Shown here in pieces: positions 54,264 to 64,000 of a DNA stretch of 64,000 bases. Origin of the DNA: Arthrinium phaeospermum (taxonomy: Eukaryota; Ascomycota; Sordariomycetes; Amphisphaeriales; Apiosporaceae); contig QYRS01000006.1 of the NCBI GenBank assembly GCA_006503535.1, positions 620,001-684,000 of the forward strand. The letters run 5' to 3'. Below the pieces are notes generated by a model. The model did no database searches. It saw only the letters and a program-made list of their open reading frames with translations, and was not told the DNA's origin. The translations under genes and the position numbers were made by a program. The first letter of the stretch is position 1, and every line of letters starts with the position of its first letter.

Positions 54264-54922
54264 GCGTGGTGGCAGAGTTTTCAGATAAGATTTTTTCCTC
54301 TTAAAAGTAGCTATTAAGGCATTTTTTCAATGGTTGGTGTCGAGTTAATCTGATTTTCTGCGTGTCTGGGTATGCCTCGCGGTTCCATCCTGTGCGTTGG
54401 TGGGCGACTACCACAACGTAAACAGGTCAACTCTGCAAGTACTGGAGACTGAGAGTTGAAAACCAATACATTGCCATGGAGGAAGATACTAAAGTCGAGA
54501 GGGTGGAAGATACAGTACTCACTGTCTGCTAGGTAATCGCACACACGGGATAGGGCCAAAAGCTATGAAAGGGGGTGGCGCCTGGCAAGAAGGAATTGAG
54601 GCTGTGGTGGCTGGTGAGGTTGAGAATTAGAGTAGGATTCCACGAGTCAGCATCCCTGCCCCATCCCATCGACGAGGGTTTCAGGAACCGGTTCCACAGC
54701 CGGAGTCATGCGGCAATGCGAGGACTCAAGGGAGAGGTGATGTGTCGTTCCTTGGACGACAGCCTGATCGTGTCGCCTTTAGAATCAAGACAACATCATA
54801 CTAACATACCCTTCTCCTACTGATTTTTCCCTCATTTGGGCCCCATAGCAAAGTGATCCACCTGGACGAAGTAAGAAACGCAGCAGCAGCAGCAACAACA
54901 CGACCAACAGCACCACATCAAA

Positions 54923-55972
54923 ATGGCCCACCAAGCCCACGCATTGCCCTGGAACACCCTGGCGAAGCACTACAAGTACATGGTCTCCCACGTCCACGAG
55001 CCGCACCGCAAGGACATCTTCCCCGCCGAGAAGGACATCGACAACAAGGAGATCGACTACTTCTGCCGCGCCCTCGCCCAGCGCGTGCAGGAATTCGCCG
55101 CGACCGAGCGGGCCAAGTACCGGCCCCAGGCCGAGCTGCGCGAGCGGGCCAAGGGCTGGACCCAGTCCGTCCCCACTTCCGGCGGGAGCGGCGGCGGCGG
55201 CGACAAGCCCGAGACCCGGATGGTGTACCCCGACGAGATGCAGGTGCGCTACTTTGAGGGAGGCCACGAGGGGAACGATCTCCCGGAGCGCGTGACGGAC
55301 GTGCACAGTCAGGATCTCCGGCCGCTCAGCCTGTGGACGGAGACCCCCTACGGGAGCCAGAAGGGGCACGCCGCTACCATCAAGCTCATGATGATGGAGG
55401 TGGCCGGCACGCGTCCCGCACTGTGCGCAGCGCCGGAGCGCGCCGAGCTAAAGGAACAAATCATGGAGTCGCTGCTCCTCGTGGCGAACAAGCCCGAGAT
55501 CAATCTCGCCGCGTTCCTGGACCCGTGGCACGACCACCGCCACGGGGTCTGCGTGGTGGCCGAGGAGGCGGTCCGGGTCTACATTTGTCTGAACCTGCTT
55601 TTTTTGATACACGAGAAGGGCGGCTCGGATATCAACGACTACGCCCGGGACCCGTCCACCGGCGAGGAGCTCAAGGGGCGGAGGAAGTACATGGACCTCG
55701 TTAGCTTTAATCGACTTTTGGAGTTGGTGGCGGGACAGTACGACGGGGATGCGTTCAATTTGGTGCACTGGGACTACTTTTACCCCCGGGGCGAGGAGGA
55801 CTGGATCCGAGAGCAGGTGAAGGACATTCTGGCTGACGTGGAGGGGTTGAAGGAGCACCTAAAAGGTTTGTGGCGGCTGCTGGTCGTGTACGACGTCGTG
55901 GTGCGGGAGCTTGGGGGCGACCCGGGGCTGGAGAAGATTTGCAAAACTATGTTGGGCAACACCTTTGTCTAG
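54923..55972 (+). CDS. Uncharacterised 349-aa protein
   Basis: Single exon from MAHQAHALPWNTLAKHYKYM; the ATG follows an A-rich leader with CAGCAGCAGCAGCAACAACA just upstream. No domain is recognised. It looks soluble and mainly helical with many charged residues: EKDIDNKEIDYFCRALAQR near the start, a Gly-rich linker at about 85-92, and regions such as LMMMEVAGTRPALC, MESLLLVANKPEINLAAFLD and LNLLFLIHEKGGSDINDYA. HDHRHG near residue 200 could bind metal, but this is a weak guess. Strong third-position GC and even composition argue for a real gene. A tRNA-Gly lies about 660 bp upstream on the other strand. Confidence 0.8.
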   Translation: MAHQAHALPWNTLAKHYKYMVSHVHEPHRKDIFPAEKDIDNKEIDYFCRALAQRVQEFAATERAKYRPQAELRERAKGWTQSVPTSGGSGGGGDKPETRMVYPDEMQVRYFEGGHEGNDLPERVTDVHSQDLRPLSLWTETPYGSQKGHAATIKLMMMEVAGTRPALCAAPERAELKEQIMESLLLVANKPEINLAAFLDPWHDHRHGVCVVAEEAVRVYICLNLLFLIHEKGGSDINDYARDPSTGEELKGRRKYMDLVSFNRLLELVAGQYDGDAFNLVHWDYFYPRGEEDWIREQVKDILADVEGLKEHLKGLWRLLVVYDVVVRELGGDPGLEKICKTMLGNTFV

Positions 55973-56383
55973 TTAGAAGGTTGGGGTCGGCTAAAGGTCG
56001 TTACGTCGCCTTAAGCTCACGATTGGAGTTGCCGAATCACATGGTGTCTTCCCACCGCATAGGAACATCTATCATTCCAGGGAATGATGGCACATGTCAA
56101 AATGTTCAAATCAGCCGAGAATGACGGGAAATGCCTGTATTACAGGCTGAAGCAACGTGATGGATTCATCTGCGGTGGCGAGCTCAGGTGAGGAAGAGAG
56201 AAAGCATGAAGTGATGGCCTCCCAGCATCCCTCTATCTAAGTGAGCAAGCGTCTTCCGCGATGCCATCCAATGCCCAATGCAATTCCCTTTTCCTGACCA
56301 AAAGCCTATTCCAAAACCCTAGGCGACTCGATCACCAAAGTCCGGTCGCTTCTGCTCCTCTAGCAACACCATGCGTGCATATG
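55973..56383. other. Intergenic, no gene seen
   Basis: Flank between the 349-aa orphan and the small two-exon frame. Nothing recognised. Confidence 0.4.
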
Positions 56384-56711
56384 CTACTTTGGAGTGAAGG
56401 CCGGTCCCGGAAGCTGATTGGGAGCGGGCTTCGGTATATGTACCCTCTGGAAAGGAGTGGCGTCGATTCCGTCGAAATAATCGACGGTGCAGTGAGCCGT
56501 CGGGTCACTGCGGCTTCCATGCCAACCGTTTCTAGAAGTCGTGTCAGTAAATGGGCGGCGGCGAGAGATGCCAAACAACTTACACGACTGTGGCGGCCAC
56601 GGCATGGACAGGCGCATAAGCGATGACCAATGCGACGATTTTCGCTCTTTCGAACGGCCGGGACTCGTACATGTTGCCCGGCTCGAAGGCAACGTCGTCA
56701 GGAAAAAGCAT
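56384..56711 (-). CDS. Small two-exon ORF, unknown
   Basis: Exons 56711-56584 and 56531-56384 (52-nt intron, donor GTAAGT, acceptor TTCTAG, branch-like CTGAC) give 91 aa: MLFPDDVAFEPGNMYESRPF, a hydrophobic part (KIVALVIAYAPVHAVAATVV), then DYFDGIDATPFQRVHIPK. The canonical splice sites and in-frame joining support it, but no family is recognised and upstream exons are possible. Confidence 0.35.
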
Positions 56712-57755
56712 ATTGATTGAGGACGAGGAATAACCAGAAGCCCGTGACAGACTGCTTGAACTAGATTAGCCCATATTCATTGAACGGATTTGTTTTGGAA
56801 TACGCTCACATACCAAATTCTCGGCACTGGCGTGCTCTGGTGCTTGTGGGATTATCAAGGATGATGCGATGGGGTCTTGGTGGTGATGTGAATTCCTTTG
56901 GATTTCTGTTGGGGTGACCGATCGAATAGCAAGGTAGCAAAGTTGGTAGAGGTCCTGCCTGGTGGTAGAGGCTCTGCTGGAAGAGGCCTTGGTGGTAAAG
57001 GTCTTGATGATGAAGCCGTGGTTATGAGCCTTTTTGGTTCTGCTAGGGTTGGATGGCATCGAATCCAATTTAGAGCTGCAGAAGAATGGCTGAAAAAATT
57101 GATTTAGTATTTTATATTCAATATTCTATTTTACTTGCTGATGCCACAATCAGGCCTGGAATATCTGGAGGTAGTTCATATGGAGCTCACACAGCTTAGG
57201 ACTTTGCAGTCAGTACTTGTTGATGAGTTCGTGACATCGCGCCAGCACCATGCTTTTTAGTGTTTCGCGCAGTGACTGGATGCGGCTTCAACCAACTGAA
57301 GCAATGCGAGTTCACTCTGGTCTTTTTATCACTTCCGGATAAGTCTGCAATGGCACAGTAACATAACTAATAACTACTTTGGAGTAAGTAGCGGGCACAT
57401 CTTCGTTTGCACGCTGAGGTGTGTCTTCATTACGAACGGAGATAGACGCCAAACGCCAAACTGTATCATACCTACCTCGTAAGCAAACAATTAAGCATTA
57501 GGTAGGCAGCTTTCACTGGCCCAGTTGTTAATTTCCGCTTGGGATATCATTGAATGTTGGATATGCTCCACCTGGTCATCAGTTTGTGTTGCCTGATTGG
57601 CCACATGTTGGTAACTGCTTTGCATTTAGCTAGCAGGTAAGTACTGCCTGCCCAAACCAGGTACAGTATTGAATGCTACAATTCAACAACCAACCTAAGA
57701 CAGGCTGGCAAGAGCACATAAATATGCTCAACACTCCGCGCCTTCCTCTATTTAC
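56712..57755. other. Intergenic, no gene seen
   Basis: About 1 kb of slightly AT-rich sequence upstream of the kinase. It holds a short simple-repeat-like stretch of GGTGGTAGAGG / GGTGGTAAAGG units near 56957-57003. No frame is convincing. Confidence 0.45.
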
Positions 57756-59162
57756 ATGAGAACCCCAATTCAGTCCATGTCCCAAATCTCAACAGTCACA
57801 CCACGGCTTTTTCTTTCCCCTCCAGCAAACCATCGCGTCTTCCTTGCCACCATGCACACTTCACCTCCCCCAAGCCCGCTATCAGAGACCTCAAGTGATG
57901 ACGGACCGAGAGTCGTGTGGACGTTCCCACCTTGCGAACGGATAGAGGAATACCGCCCGGGCGGTCTCCATCCTGTACATCTTGGCGACGTATTCCGCGA
58001 CGGTCAGTACAAGGTTCTCCGAAAACTTGGCGAGGGTTCGTTCTCGACAGTCTGGCTTGTCCATGACCAAAGCAACAGTCGATATGTCGCCTTGAAGATT
58101 GTTGCTGCAGAATCCCAGGCGACTACAGAACTGGAGATATTGCGCCACCTCGCTCAGGTCGAGCCTGCCGAGAAGACACAGTGCATCACGCAGCTTCTGG
58201 ACCAATTTGAACATGTCGGCCCTAATGGCACCCATGCATGCCTCGTGTTTGAGCCAATGGGGCCAAACCTGAACATCATGATTGAAGAGCTGCTCAACTC
58301 CAGGCCGCGGATGTTTGGGATGAATGTCCGCTACCCGCCCCCGATGGCCAAAGCCATTTTGAAGCAGGCCTTGCAGGCTTTGGCAGTTCTCCACGAAAAC
58401 GGAATCGCACAAGGGGACTTTCAACCGGGCAACATGCTTTTCGCCCCCGACAATATCGACTCCAGCCCCGAGGACACATTACGACAGAAGGAAGACGTAG
58501 AAACTGGGTCTATCTCGATTCCAGCGCAGAAGGGTGATGGGAAGCCGTATGATGGGGCCCCGAGATATCTCTGCGTCGCGCAGCCTCTGAAGTCTTTTGC
58601 CCACATACCAGAAGGCTTTCAGATCAAGTTGTCTGACATGGGCGGCGCGTTCTTTTTCTCCGACCCGCCCGCGAAAACCATCGTTCCAATCGGTCTCCGA
58701 GCCCCCGAGCTGATCTTGACCGGCGAAGTCAACAAGACTATCGACATCTGGAGTTTCGGCTGCCTCGTCTTCGAACTCATGGCCGGGCATCAACTGTTCT
58801 GTGTGCTGTGGATGGGGTCGGACGCTGAGACGGATGACGACCACCTACTCTCGATCACTAGCCACCTTGGTCCCCTCCCAGAGGACCTCTACCGACACTG
58901 GGACCGGGCTTCGCAGTATTTCACCCCCGAGCGCAAGTTGTACAACTGTGCACTTGGCGGCGTTAAGCAAGGATGTGAGCCGCTGCTGCTGGAGGAACAG
59001 TCCATGGAGGAGTTGTTCGATAAGGCCAAGCCGGACCTCGACGAGGAGGAGGCAGGCAAGGTGAAGGCACTTGTTCGAAGAATCTTGCAGTATGATCCTG
59101 CGAAGAGACCCTCGGCTGCGGAGCTCTTGCGTGATCCCTGGTTCGGTGGCGAGGAGATGTAA
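57756..59162 (+). CDS. SRPK-like serine/threonine protein kinase with altered motifs
   Basis: Single exon, 468 aa; the alternative ATG at 57852 gives 436 aa. The family opening IEEYRPGGLHPVHLGDVF is that of SR-protein kinases, followed by the Gly loop LGEGSFSTVWL and the ATP lysine in YVALKIV (K114). The catalytic loop reads AQGDFQPGN instead of HRDLKxxN: the catalytic Asp (D221) and Asn (N226) remain, but His, Arg and Lys are gone. The DFG triplet is DMG (D294-296). VPIGLRAPELILTG, DIWSFGCLVFELMAG and DPAKRPSAAELLRDPWF complete the C-lobe. Such accessory SRPK-like genes are expanded in filamentous fungi; canonical members phosphorylate SR-rich splicing factors. Activity is possible but weakened or re-targeted. 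Confidence 0.88.
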   Translation: MRTPIQSMSQISTVTPRLFLSPPANHRVFLATMHTSPPPSPLSETSSDDGPRVVWTFPPCERIEEYRPGGLHPVHLGDVFRDGQYKVLRKLGEGSFSTVWLVHDQSNSRYVALKIVAAESQATTELEILRHLAQVEPAEKTQCITQLLDQFEHVGPNGTHACLVFEPMGPNLNIMIEELLNSRPRMFGMNVRYPPPMAKAILKQALQALAVLHENGIAQGDFQPGNMLFAPDNIDSSPEDTLRQKEDVETGSISIPAQKGDGKPYDGAPRYLCVAQPLKSFAHIPEGFQIKLSDMGGAFFFSDPPAKTIVPIGLRAPELILTGEVNKTIDIWSFGCLVFELMAGHQLFCVLWMGSDAETDDDHLLSITSHLGPLPEDLYRHWDRASQYFTPERKLYNCALGGVKQGCEPLLLEEQSMEELFDKAKPDLDEEEAGKVKALVRRILQYDPAKRPSAAELLRDPWFGGEEM

Positions 59163-59664
59163 CATTACCTACACTTATGTATCTGAATGCGTTCAGTCAG
59201 TCGCACATCTCTAGACTAATCAAACCACATTCCCATATCTCTTGTGCTGTTGGTCAGCATGGTAATTACCCCAATGCGTTGGGGTCCGTCGCTTGTGATT
59301 GGCCTATTTCCTCACCCCCTTCGATGCAGTGCTACATCAAAACCATGTCGTTATAGGCCAAGCCTCGCCTGGTTGGGCTTACATGCCATGGCTGAAACAT
59401 GCACCGGTGCCATGAGTTCGAGAGCCTGGTTCATGGGGGTCAATCAGCCCCCAACGCCAGAACCGTTTTATTTTTGAAACCAGTCCACCTTTCCTGTTCC
59501 TGTTCCTTTCCCTCCTCCTTGTGCACTTTGTCATCGTTGGTTCCCACTTCCAACGACGACCGGTGATCGCGCTCCTCTCCAACTACTGGGCTTGCTTATT
59601 CAATTGATCTGAAACCATTATATTTCGTTCGCGGGACAGGCGACGAGTGTCCATCTAATTTGCC
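59163..59664. other. Intergenic, no gene seen
   Basis: 3' flank of the kinase and 5' leader of the next gene. Pyrimidine-rich stretches near 59481-59540 are promoter-like. Confidence 0.4.
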
Positions 59665-60612
59665 ATGTACAGCGAAAACAATGCCCCGGAGGCGTTGTCC
59701 ACACTCCCCGCGCAGAAGGAGGTGGTGCACCACAAATACGCCCATCTGGAGCCAGTAATCGCCTCCTATCCGCAGGATCGCGTCTCCAACCTGATCACGC
59801 CTTCATTGTCGCAGACTAGCTATCCACACGCGGACGGTCTTCTCCCTACATCGTCTTCTTCGTCGGGAATGGAGAAGCCTGTCGCGGAAAAGCCAATATG
59901 CGGACTGAAGCAACGAAACTTCATGATTCTCGTCATTGTGGCGCTCGTCGTTTTGGGCGCCGGTATTGGCGGTGGGGTAGGCGGTGGATTAGCAGCTCGG
60001 TACGTGGTTATCCCATTGCCCTCTTCCGATTGGAGCAGTGCAACTTTTGGCCACTGACATCTACTTCTTTTCCACCATTCAGGAAGGACCTTGGACCCAG
60101 CACCGAGTCGATATCGGTATCCGTGACGCCGTCTGCTTCACCCACCTCGTCGTCTTCTCCGACAGCGTCGTCGTCTTCTGCGCCCAGCCTTTCGCAGGTG
60201 CCGGTCAAGCTCGACTGTCCCCGAATCGACGGGACGACGGAGAAGTACGACAAGAAGTGGACGTTCGAGTACAGGTGCGGGAAGGACATCACGGGGTCCG
60301 AGTACGACATCGTGTTCCTGGCCTCGTACGCCCTCGAGGATTGCGTGCGGGCCTGCACGAGCTACAATAAGAACCGCAATAGCAACGAGTGCACGGCGGT
60401 GGAGTTCAATGCAGGTGAGTACTAAGTCAGCCTTTCGATCAGAGTTGAGATGGGAGAATATGGGAACCAGGAAAGCGGACTAATTGATGACTGACACTTG
60501 CGGGGTGTTGATATTAGATAGCAAAGCATGCGCCGTGAAGAATGCGACGAGTGGGACGCCAATCAATCCCGCGAATCCGACACGCCAGGTTTTAGCAGTA
60601 CTCCAACAGTAG
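59665..60612 (+). CDS. Single-pass membrane protein with PAN/apple-like ectodomain
   Basis: Exons 59665-59999, 60083-60414 and 60518-60612 give 253 aa. A cytosolic N-terminus of about 80 residues precedes one helix (FMILVIVALVVLGAGIGGGV). A Ser/Thr/Pro-rich stalk, likely O-glycosylated, follows (SVTPSASPTSSSSPTASSSS). The extracellular module has six cysteines in DCPRIDG, YRCGKDI, EDCVRACTSY, NECTAVEF and KACAVKN, the pattern of fungal PAN/apple domains. The last Cys is supplied only by the short third exon, which supports that splice. This architecture is common in fungal wall or surface proteins of unknown ligand. Nothing indicates an enzyme. Confidence 0.8.
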
Positions 60613-60744
60613 TTGTAGGAAATAACAGGGCACAGAAAACATAGTCTTGTTCGCGCGTAGAACGAAAATGGCACCAAATGTAGCAAAGTTGTTTCTATCA
60701 TAACTCCGCGACAAATGTAGCTCTGAAGACAACTAAGGTTCGCG

Positions 60745-60905
60745 GCAGTTAAGAATTATTCTTATACGAATATAATAATTTTTATAAAGTTTATTAAACG
60801 TTCGTTAACGTTATATTATTTCTTTTCCTTTTTTTTTTAGTTACTTATTCTTTTATTATTATAATACTCGTAGAGGCGATTCGTACTTCGGTTAATATAT
60901 TCTCC
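60745..60905. other. Short AT-rich RIP-like patch
   Basis: About 160 bp of much higher A+T than its flanks, with TTAACGTTATATTA-like text similar to the interior of the 9-10 kb island. It may be a RIP-mutated repeat fragment. No inverted ends were seen. Confidence 0.4.
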
Positions 60906-61008
60906 CATTATGGTCAGCTCTCGTAGACTGCGCAATGCACAAGTGCTATAGATTATTGTATACCTTGCTTATTGAAGCTGTGTTAGTCCTGCCCGAATTG
61001 CGTCGTAA

Positions 61009-61656
61009 TCAGATCCGGTCAAAGACTGTTTTCGTGATATTACGAAGCCTTTCGAAGAAGAAGCCCACCTCCAATCGGTCGGGTGCTGGGTCACCTGGCT
61101 TTAGCGTCTGAAGGCCGAGTATAGGGAGAAGGTCTTCCAAAAGGCAAAAATACCCCAACCTGCGGTCTATGTAGTGGCAACGGTCTGGGTGCTGGTACAG
61201 CCAAGCATCTAACATGGGCACCAACATGTTGTCCACGCACTTGGGAGTACGGTGGCATCCCGGCCTGCGGAAAAGAGCTTTGAAATCCCGATTGACGTAC
61301 AGGAAATCATCCGACTGGTTGAAACGCACCACCCCCAACTGGACCCTGGTAGCGCCCTGGTAGTAATAGACTTGATGGGCATCGGGGTAGCGGCGTAGTG
61401 CCACGATGCGACTTTCCCAGTTGACCAAGAGGAGTGGTGAAACGAAGGAAGCGGAGGGCCTAACGCCCGCGTAGTTAAGATAGACCTCCTTATGCTCCGT
61501 TTCCAGATCCAGGGCATAGGCCCAGATCATCATGCGCAATTCGGGTGGCAGACGCTGGAAGAACCGAAACTGATTAGCGGAGGTCGAATTCGTGGCGGCG
61601 GATCTGTCCGACACAGGTAACGCCAAATTTGAAGGATGCATCAGCTCACCAGACAT
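61009..61656 (-). CDS. 2EXR-domain protein
   Basis: A 215-aa frame from the ATG at 61656 (MSGELMHPSNLALP); the frame is open to 61887, which would add 77 residues of unconserved text. The 2EXR core is FRFFQRLPPELRMMIWAYAL, followed by VSPLLLVNWESRIVALRRYP, FNQSDDFLYVNRDFK and a C-terminal FFFERLRNITKTVFDRI block. 2EXR proteins are a large, fungus-specific and poorly understood family often expanded near other accessory genes. No intron and no signal peptide were found. Confidence 0.82.
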   Translation of the reverse strand: MSGELMHPSNLALPVSDRSAATNSTSANQFRFFQRLPPELRMMIWAYALDLETEHKEVYLNYAGVRPSASFVSPLLLVNWESRIVALRRYPDAHQVYYYQGATRVQLGVVRFNQSDDFLYVNRDFKALFRRPGCHRTPKCVDNMLVPMLDAWLYQHPDRCHYIDRRLGYFCLLEDLLPILGLQTLKPGDPAPDRLEVGFFFERLRNITKTVFDRI

Positions 61657-62521
61657 CTTATAAATGGGGTTTCCTGGAGAATATGAGGAACCGTGCGTGA
61701 GTCGGGCAAGGGTTAATTGCTTAGTGGTGTTGAAGAAATTGGAATGAGAGTAGGAAGAGGTCATGTAGAAAGGAATATTGCGGGTGGAGGATAGCTTTCT
61801 ATAGTAATTGGAAATAATCTCCATGTAACCGGAGATACCAGTCATAAACCTTTCTCCTTCACTTCGGGCCAGAACTGAATTACCCAAGGACTCGCATCAA
61901 TCATCTCACAGAGCAGGTTACCAATAGATATACGAACTCAAAAAGATACCATCATGCCGATTGCCGTTCGGGCCCATTTTTGACTCTCGTATACTTCTTT
62001 CCCGATGACTACCTGTTCTCGAGGTGTGAGTGTATTAGAAGAACAAATTGAGAGTCTCATAAACAATATCCTCCAGCTGCTTCTGCTACGGGCGCGCTCG
62101 TCGCCAGCAACCCTGTGTTGCAGGGGCTCATGTTCTGCGGGAACCACATCCGTTTTGCTACGACGGGGCAAGGCCCTGCGGGAATAAGCCGGTCAAGTCT
62201 CTTTTGGAATAAGAATTCATACAGGATATTATTACAACGGCATTCGTTTACTCCACTGTTATAACCTAGAGTAAATGGAATAATCAAGACAGGTGCTATC
62301 ATTATAGGTTCGGAGTAGGTAGTGTTTATTCCTTCGGCCGCTTGGGGGTGACTGGTGAGGCTGTATGGGCGGCATAACCATAGCACTCCACAGTTGGTTA
62401 AGTTGGTAACTGAATGTTTATACGTCAACCACAAGAATCCATTGACTGGATAATGCGGATTGTTCAAGCAGTGCTCTGATACATGTCTTAATTCCATGAC
62501 ACAATCTACAAGCTATGTATT
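61657..62521. other. Intergenic with dispersed repeat copy
   Basis: Upstream flank of the 2EXR gene and downstream flank of the NLR-like gene, including the repeat at 62152-62290. No gene was seen. Confidence 0.45.
62152..62290 (+). repeat. Dispersed repeat, copy 2
   Basis: Co-linear blocks with 53598-53738: AAGGCCCTGCG, CCGGTCAAGTCT, GGAATAAG, TTTACTCCACTGTTAT, and GAGTAAATGGAATAATCAAG. Both copies are on the same strand and about 8.55 kb apart. Confidence 0.5.
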
Positions 62522-63979
62522 CTAGCTACACAATCCCATTTGTTCTTTCAATCTACGGACCACATGGTGCATGTCCCCTTTGTGGATGAATTCAGCATAC
62601 TTTGACACAATCAACCGACATTCGGAAATTTGATCTGGAGAAAGGTGGTTTTCCAGAAACTTAACCCAGGTCTCCGTGCCTGCGTTGAAGCCCATCTGCG
62701 CCTGCTTAAACTCAAAGCACGCACTTAACAGAGCCGCTGCTGGGACCTTCTCTTCAAGGTAAAATAACTGCTCAAACTGTGCGTCCCATATGTAGAACCA
62801 CTTGCTGTCCGTGAGACTGGCCCCATTCCTAACGAAATGGTCAATCAAATCGGTCAATTCGGAAAAGTTGTATTTCCGATTCAACACATCGGGGCGATTT
62901 GCGATGCTGCATGGCATGAAAAACAGTCTCGAGTCTCCGACCAAGTTTCCAAGGGCGGCGCGTGATTCGGGGGGCCAGACATACTTCCTGATGCCAAGGC
63001 TCTGCGGAGAACACTCAGTTTCGGCAACAGAATTGGAAATAGACTGCTAGTAGGAAAGAAATGGGTGATGGGCAGGACTTACCATTGTGTAGCTGGCATA
63101 TGCGGACTCGACGAGTATCCACCAACTGCGGGAAGCAGGGACGGCTCCGTGACCGAGCAGCATCAGAGCCGTCCGGCTATCACAGAAGGTGCAGTATCTC
63201 CCATCTTCGATCCAGTAGAACGGCTCAATTAGTAGTTCCAATACTCTCGTCGCCTCCGATTTCCTCTGCTCGACCCCCAGCAAGCTGAGCTTACTTTCGA
63301 CATAGCGAGAGAGACCGCAAATCGCGGCATAGTCCAGAAAGTTGTGTACAGGAGGCCATATGTAGGTCCCCTTTCCTACCTTTTCTGACATCTCCTCTGC
63401 CTTATCCTTCATGCCAGGGTCCGGGTAGCACCTCAAAGCCCACGGTTTGGCCCTTTCAGCCCGCCTGCCCTGAGGAGTATCAACGTGGACCATACAGGGA
63501 GTCTTCGTAAAGGTACGGTCAAAGGGGTCAATCAAAGTGACGTAACGTTCCAGGTCTGAGCCGGCCGAGTCAGCCAGAGCGGCGTATTTCATTGCATGGA
63601 GTGGCGAGACCTCCATGGATTCACTCCTTGCCCAGTCCTTCACAATTTCAGGTTGTATCTCCATGTAGCGGATGGCGCCGTTCACGAGAGCCCAGATGTG
63701 CATCAAATGACCCTGTACTACCAGACTGCTTCCTCAGGTATCTCTTCACGTAGCCACGCCCCAAGAACTCGCTGGCCGTCAGGTGGACGAAGGTGATATG
63801 ATCAGTGTATATGAATTCGGACATGGGGGTAGAGAATACCTTGCTTTCCGGTATGTGAGAGTTTTCTATCTCCAAAAGACCACCGCAGCGGCTCGCAAGA
63901 CGAAGTCTGTTTCGGTCCAGGTCAAGAAGTTCGAGCTCAGTGGCGGTATCATACTGATCCATCGGATTGTCGCCCCTGG
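62522..63979 (-). CDS. 3' part of NLR-like (NACHT-type, DUF7791-like) gene, truncated by window edge
   Basis: The last exons of a minus-strand gene whose 5' end lies beyond the window. An exon starts at 63979 after a CTCGCAG acceptor, and a phase-0 intron separates 63083 from 63001. The last exon ends at 62522. RLRLASRCGGLLEIENS and TDHITFVHLTASEFLG are the hallmarks of the region after the NTPase domain in fungal NACHT-type STAND proteins (DUF7791-like). C-terminal text (FLDYAAICGLSRYVESKL; FSELTDLIDHFVRNGASL) looks like degenerate helical repeats. Oddity: the frame shifts between SGSTGSFDAHL and LMHIWALVNG near 63690-63710. A 37-nt intron would fix it but is too short, so this is a frameshift or sequence error. 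Confidence 0.7.
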
Positions 63980-64000
63980 CTGCGAGAAAAACATGGGTAA

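Overview
The window is nuclear DNA of a filamentous ascomycete (Pezizomycotina). The evidence is short spliceosomal introns (mostly 45-90 nt, GTRNGT donors, CTRAC-like branch sites), a HET-domain protein, a Zn2Cys6 regulator, a 2EXR protein, a NACHT/DUF7791-type gene end, an AT-saturated RIP-like island and a fungal complex I subunit. A Sordariomycete is my best guess, but that is inference from gene content and style. Most multi-exon genes were assembled by eye; every joined model given closes in frame.

Layout. 0.7-8.7 kb: a secreted GH5_7 mannanase, a HET-domain gene with an odd core motif, an F-box-like gene and a doubtful small membrane ORF. 8.94-10.22 kb: a roughly 90% AT island bounded by 44-bp inverted repeats and a TA duplication, best read as a RIP-mutated DNA transposon. 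10.6-18.0 kb: an orphan membrane protein, a secreted DUF1996 protein, a five-exon GH28 exo-polygalacturonase, a tiny Tyr/Asn-repeat ORF and a DUF427 protein. 18.6-24.0 kb: housekeeping genes, ESCRT-III DID2/CHMP1 and the SKI2 RNA helicase, tail to tail. 25-28.4 kb: a secreted collagen-like protein and a five-exon sugar/H+ symporter. 31.1-36.7 kb: the fork-protection factor CSM3 divergent from a complex I 21-kDa subunit, then a Zn2Cys6 regulator.

39.3-45.1 kb is the most unusual part. A 779-aa two-TM orphan is followed by a 64-aa Cys-rich protein. About 2.5-2.7 kb further on, a decayed copy of the orphan's C-terminus is followed by a second 64-aa Cys-rich protein. This looks like tandem duplication of an undescribed two-gene cassette. 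An ankyrin relic and two tandem arrays lie in or beside it. 45.3-53.3 kb holds a GMC oxidoreductase, a SnoaL-like protein, a small putative secreted protein and an intronless bacterial-type squalene-hopene cyclase, a possible triterpenoid locus. 54-64 kb holds tRNA-Gly(GCC), a 349-aa orphan, a small two-exon ORF, an SRPK-like kinase with altered motifs, a PAN/apple-type membrane protein, a 2EXR protein and the 3' part of an NLR-like gene cut by the window edge.

Mannanase, exo-polygalacturonase, DUF1996 protein and sugar symporter fit a plant-biomass-degrading lifestyle. HET, NACHT-type, ankyrin and Cys-rich genes form the fast-evolving accessory layer. A 13-bp minisatellite and a roughly 110-bp dispersed repeat each occur at two distant sites.
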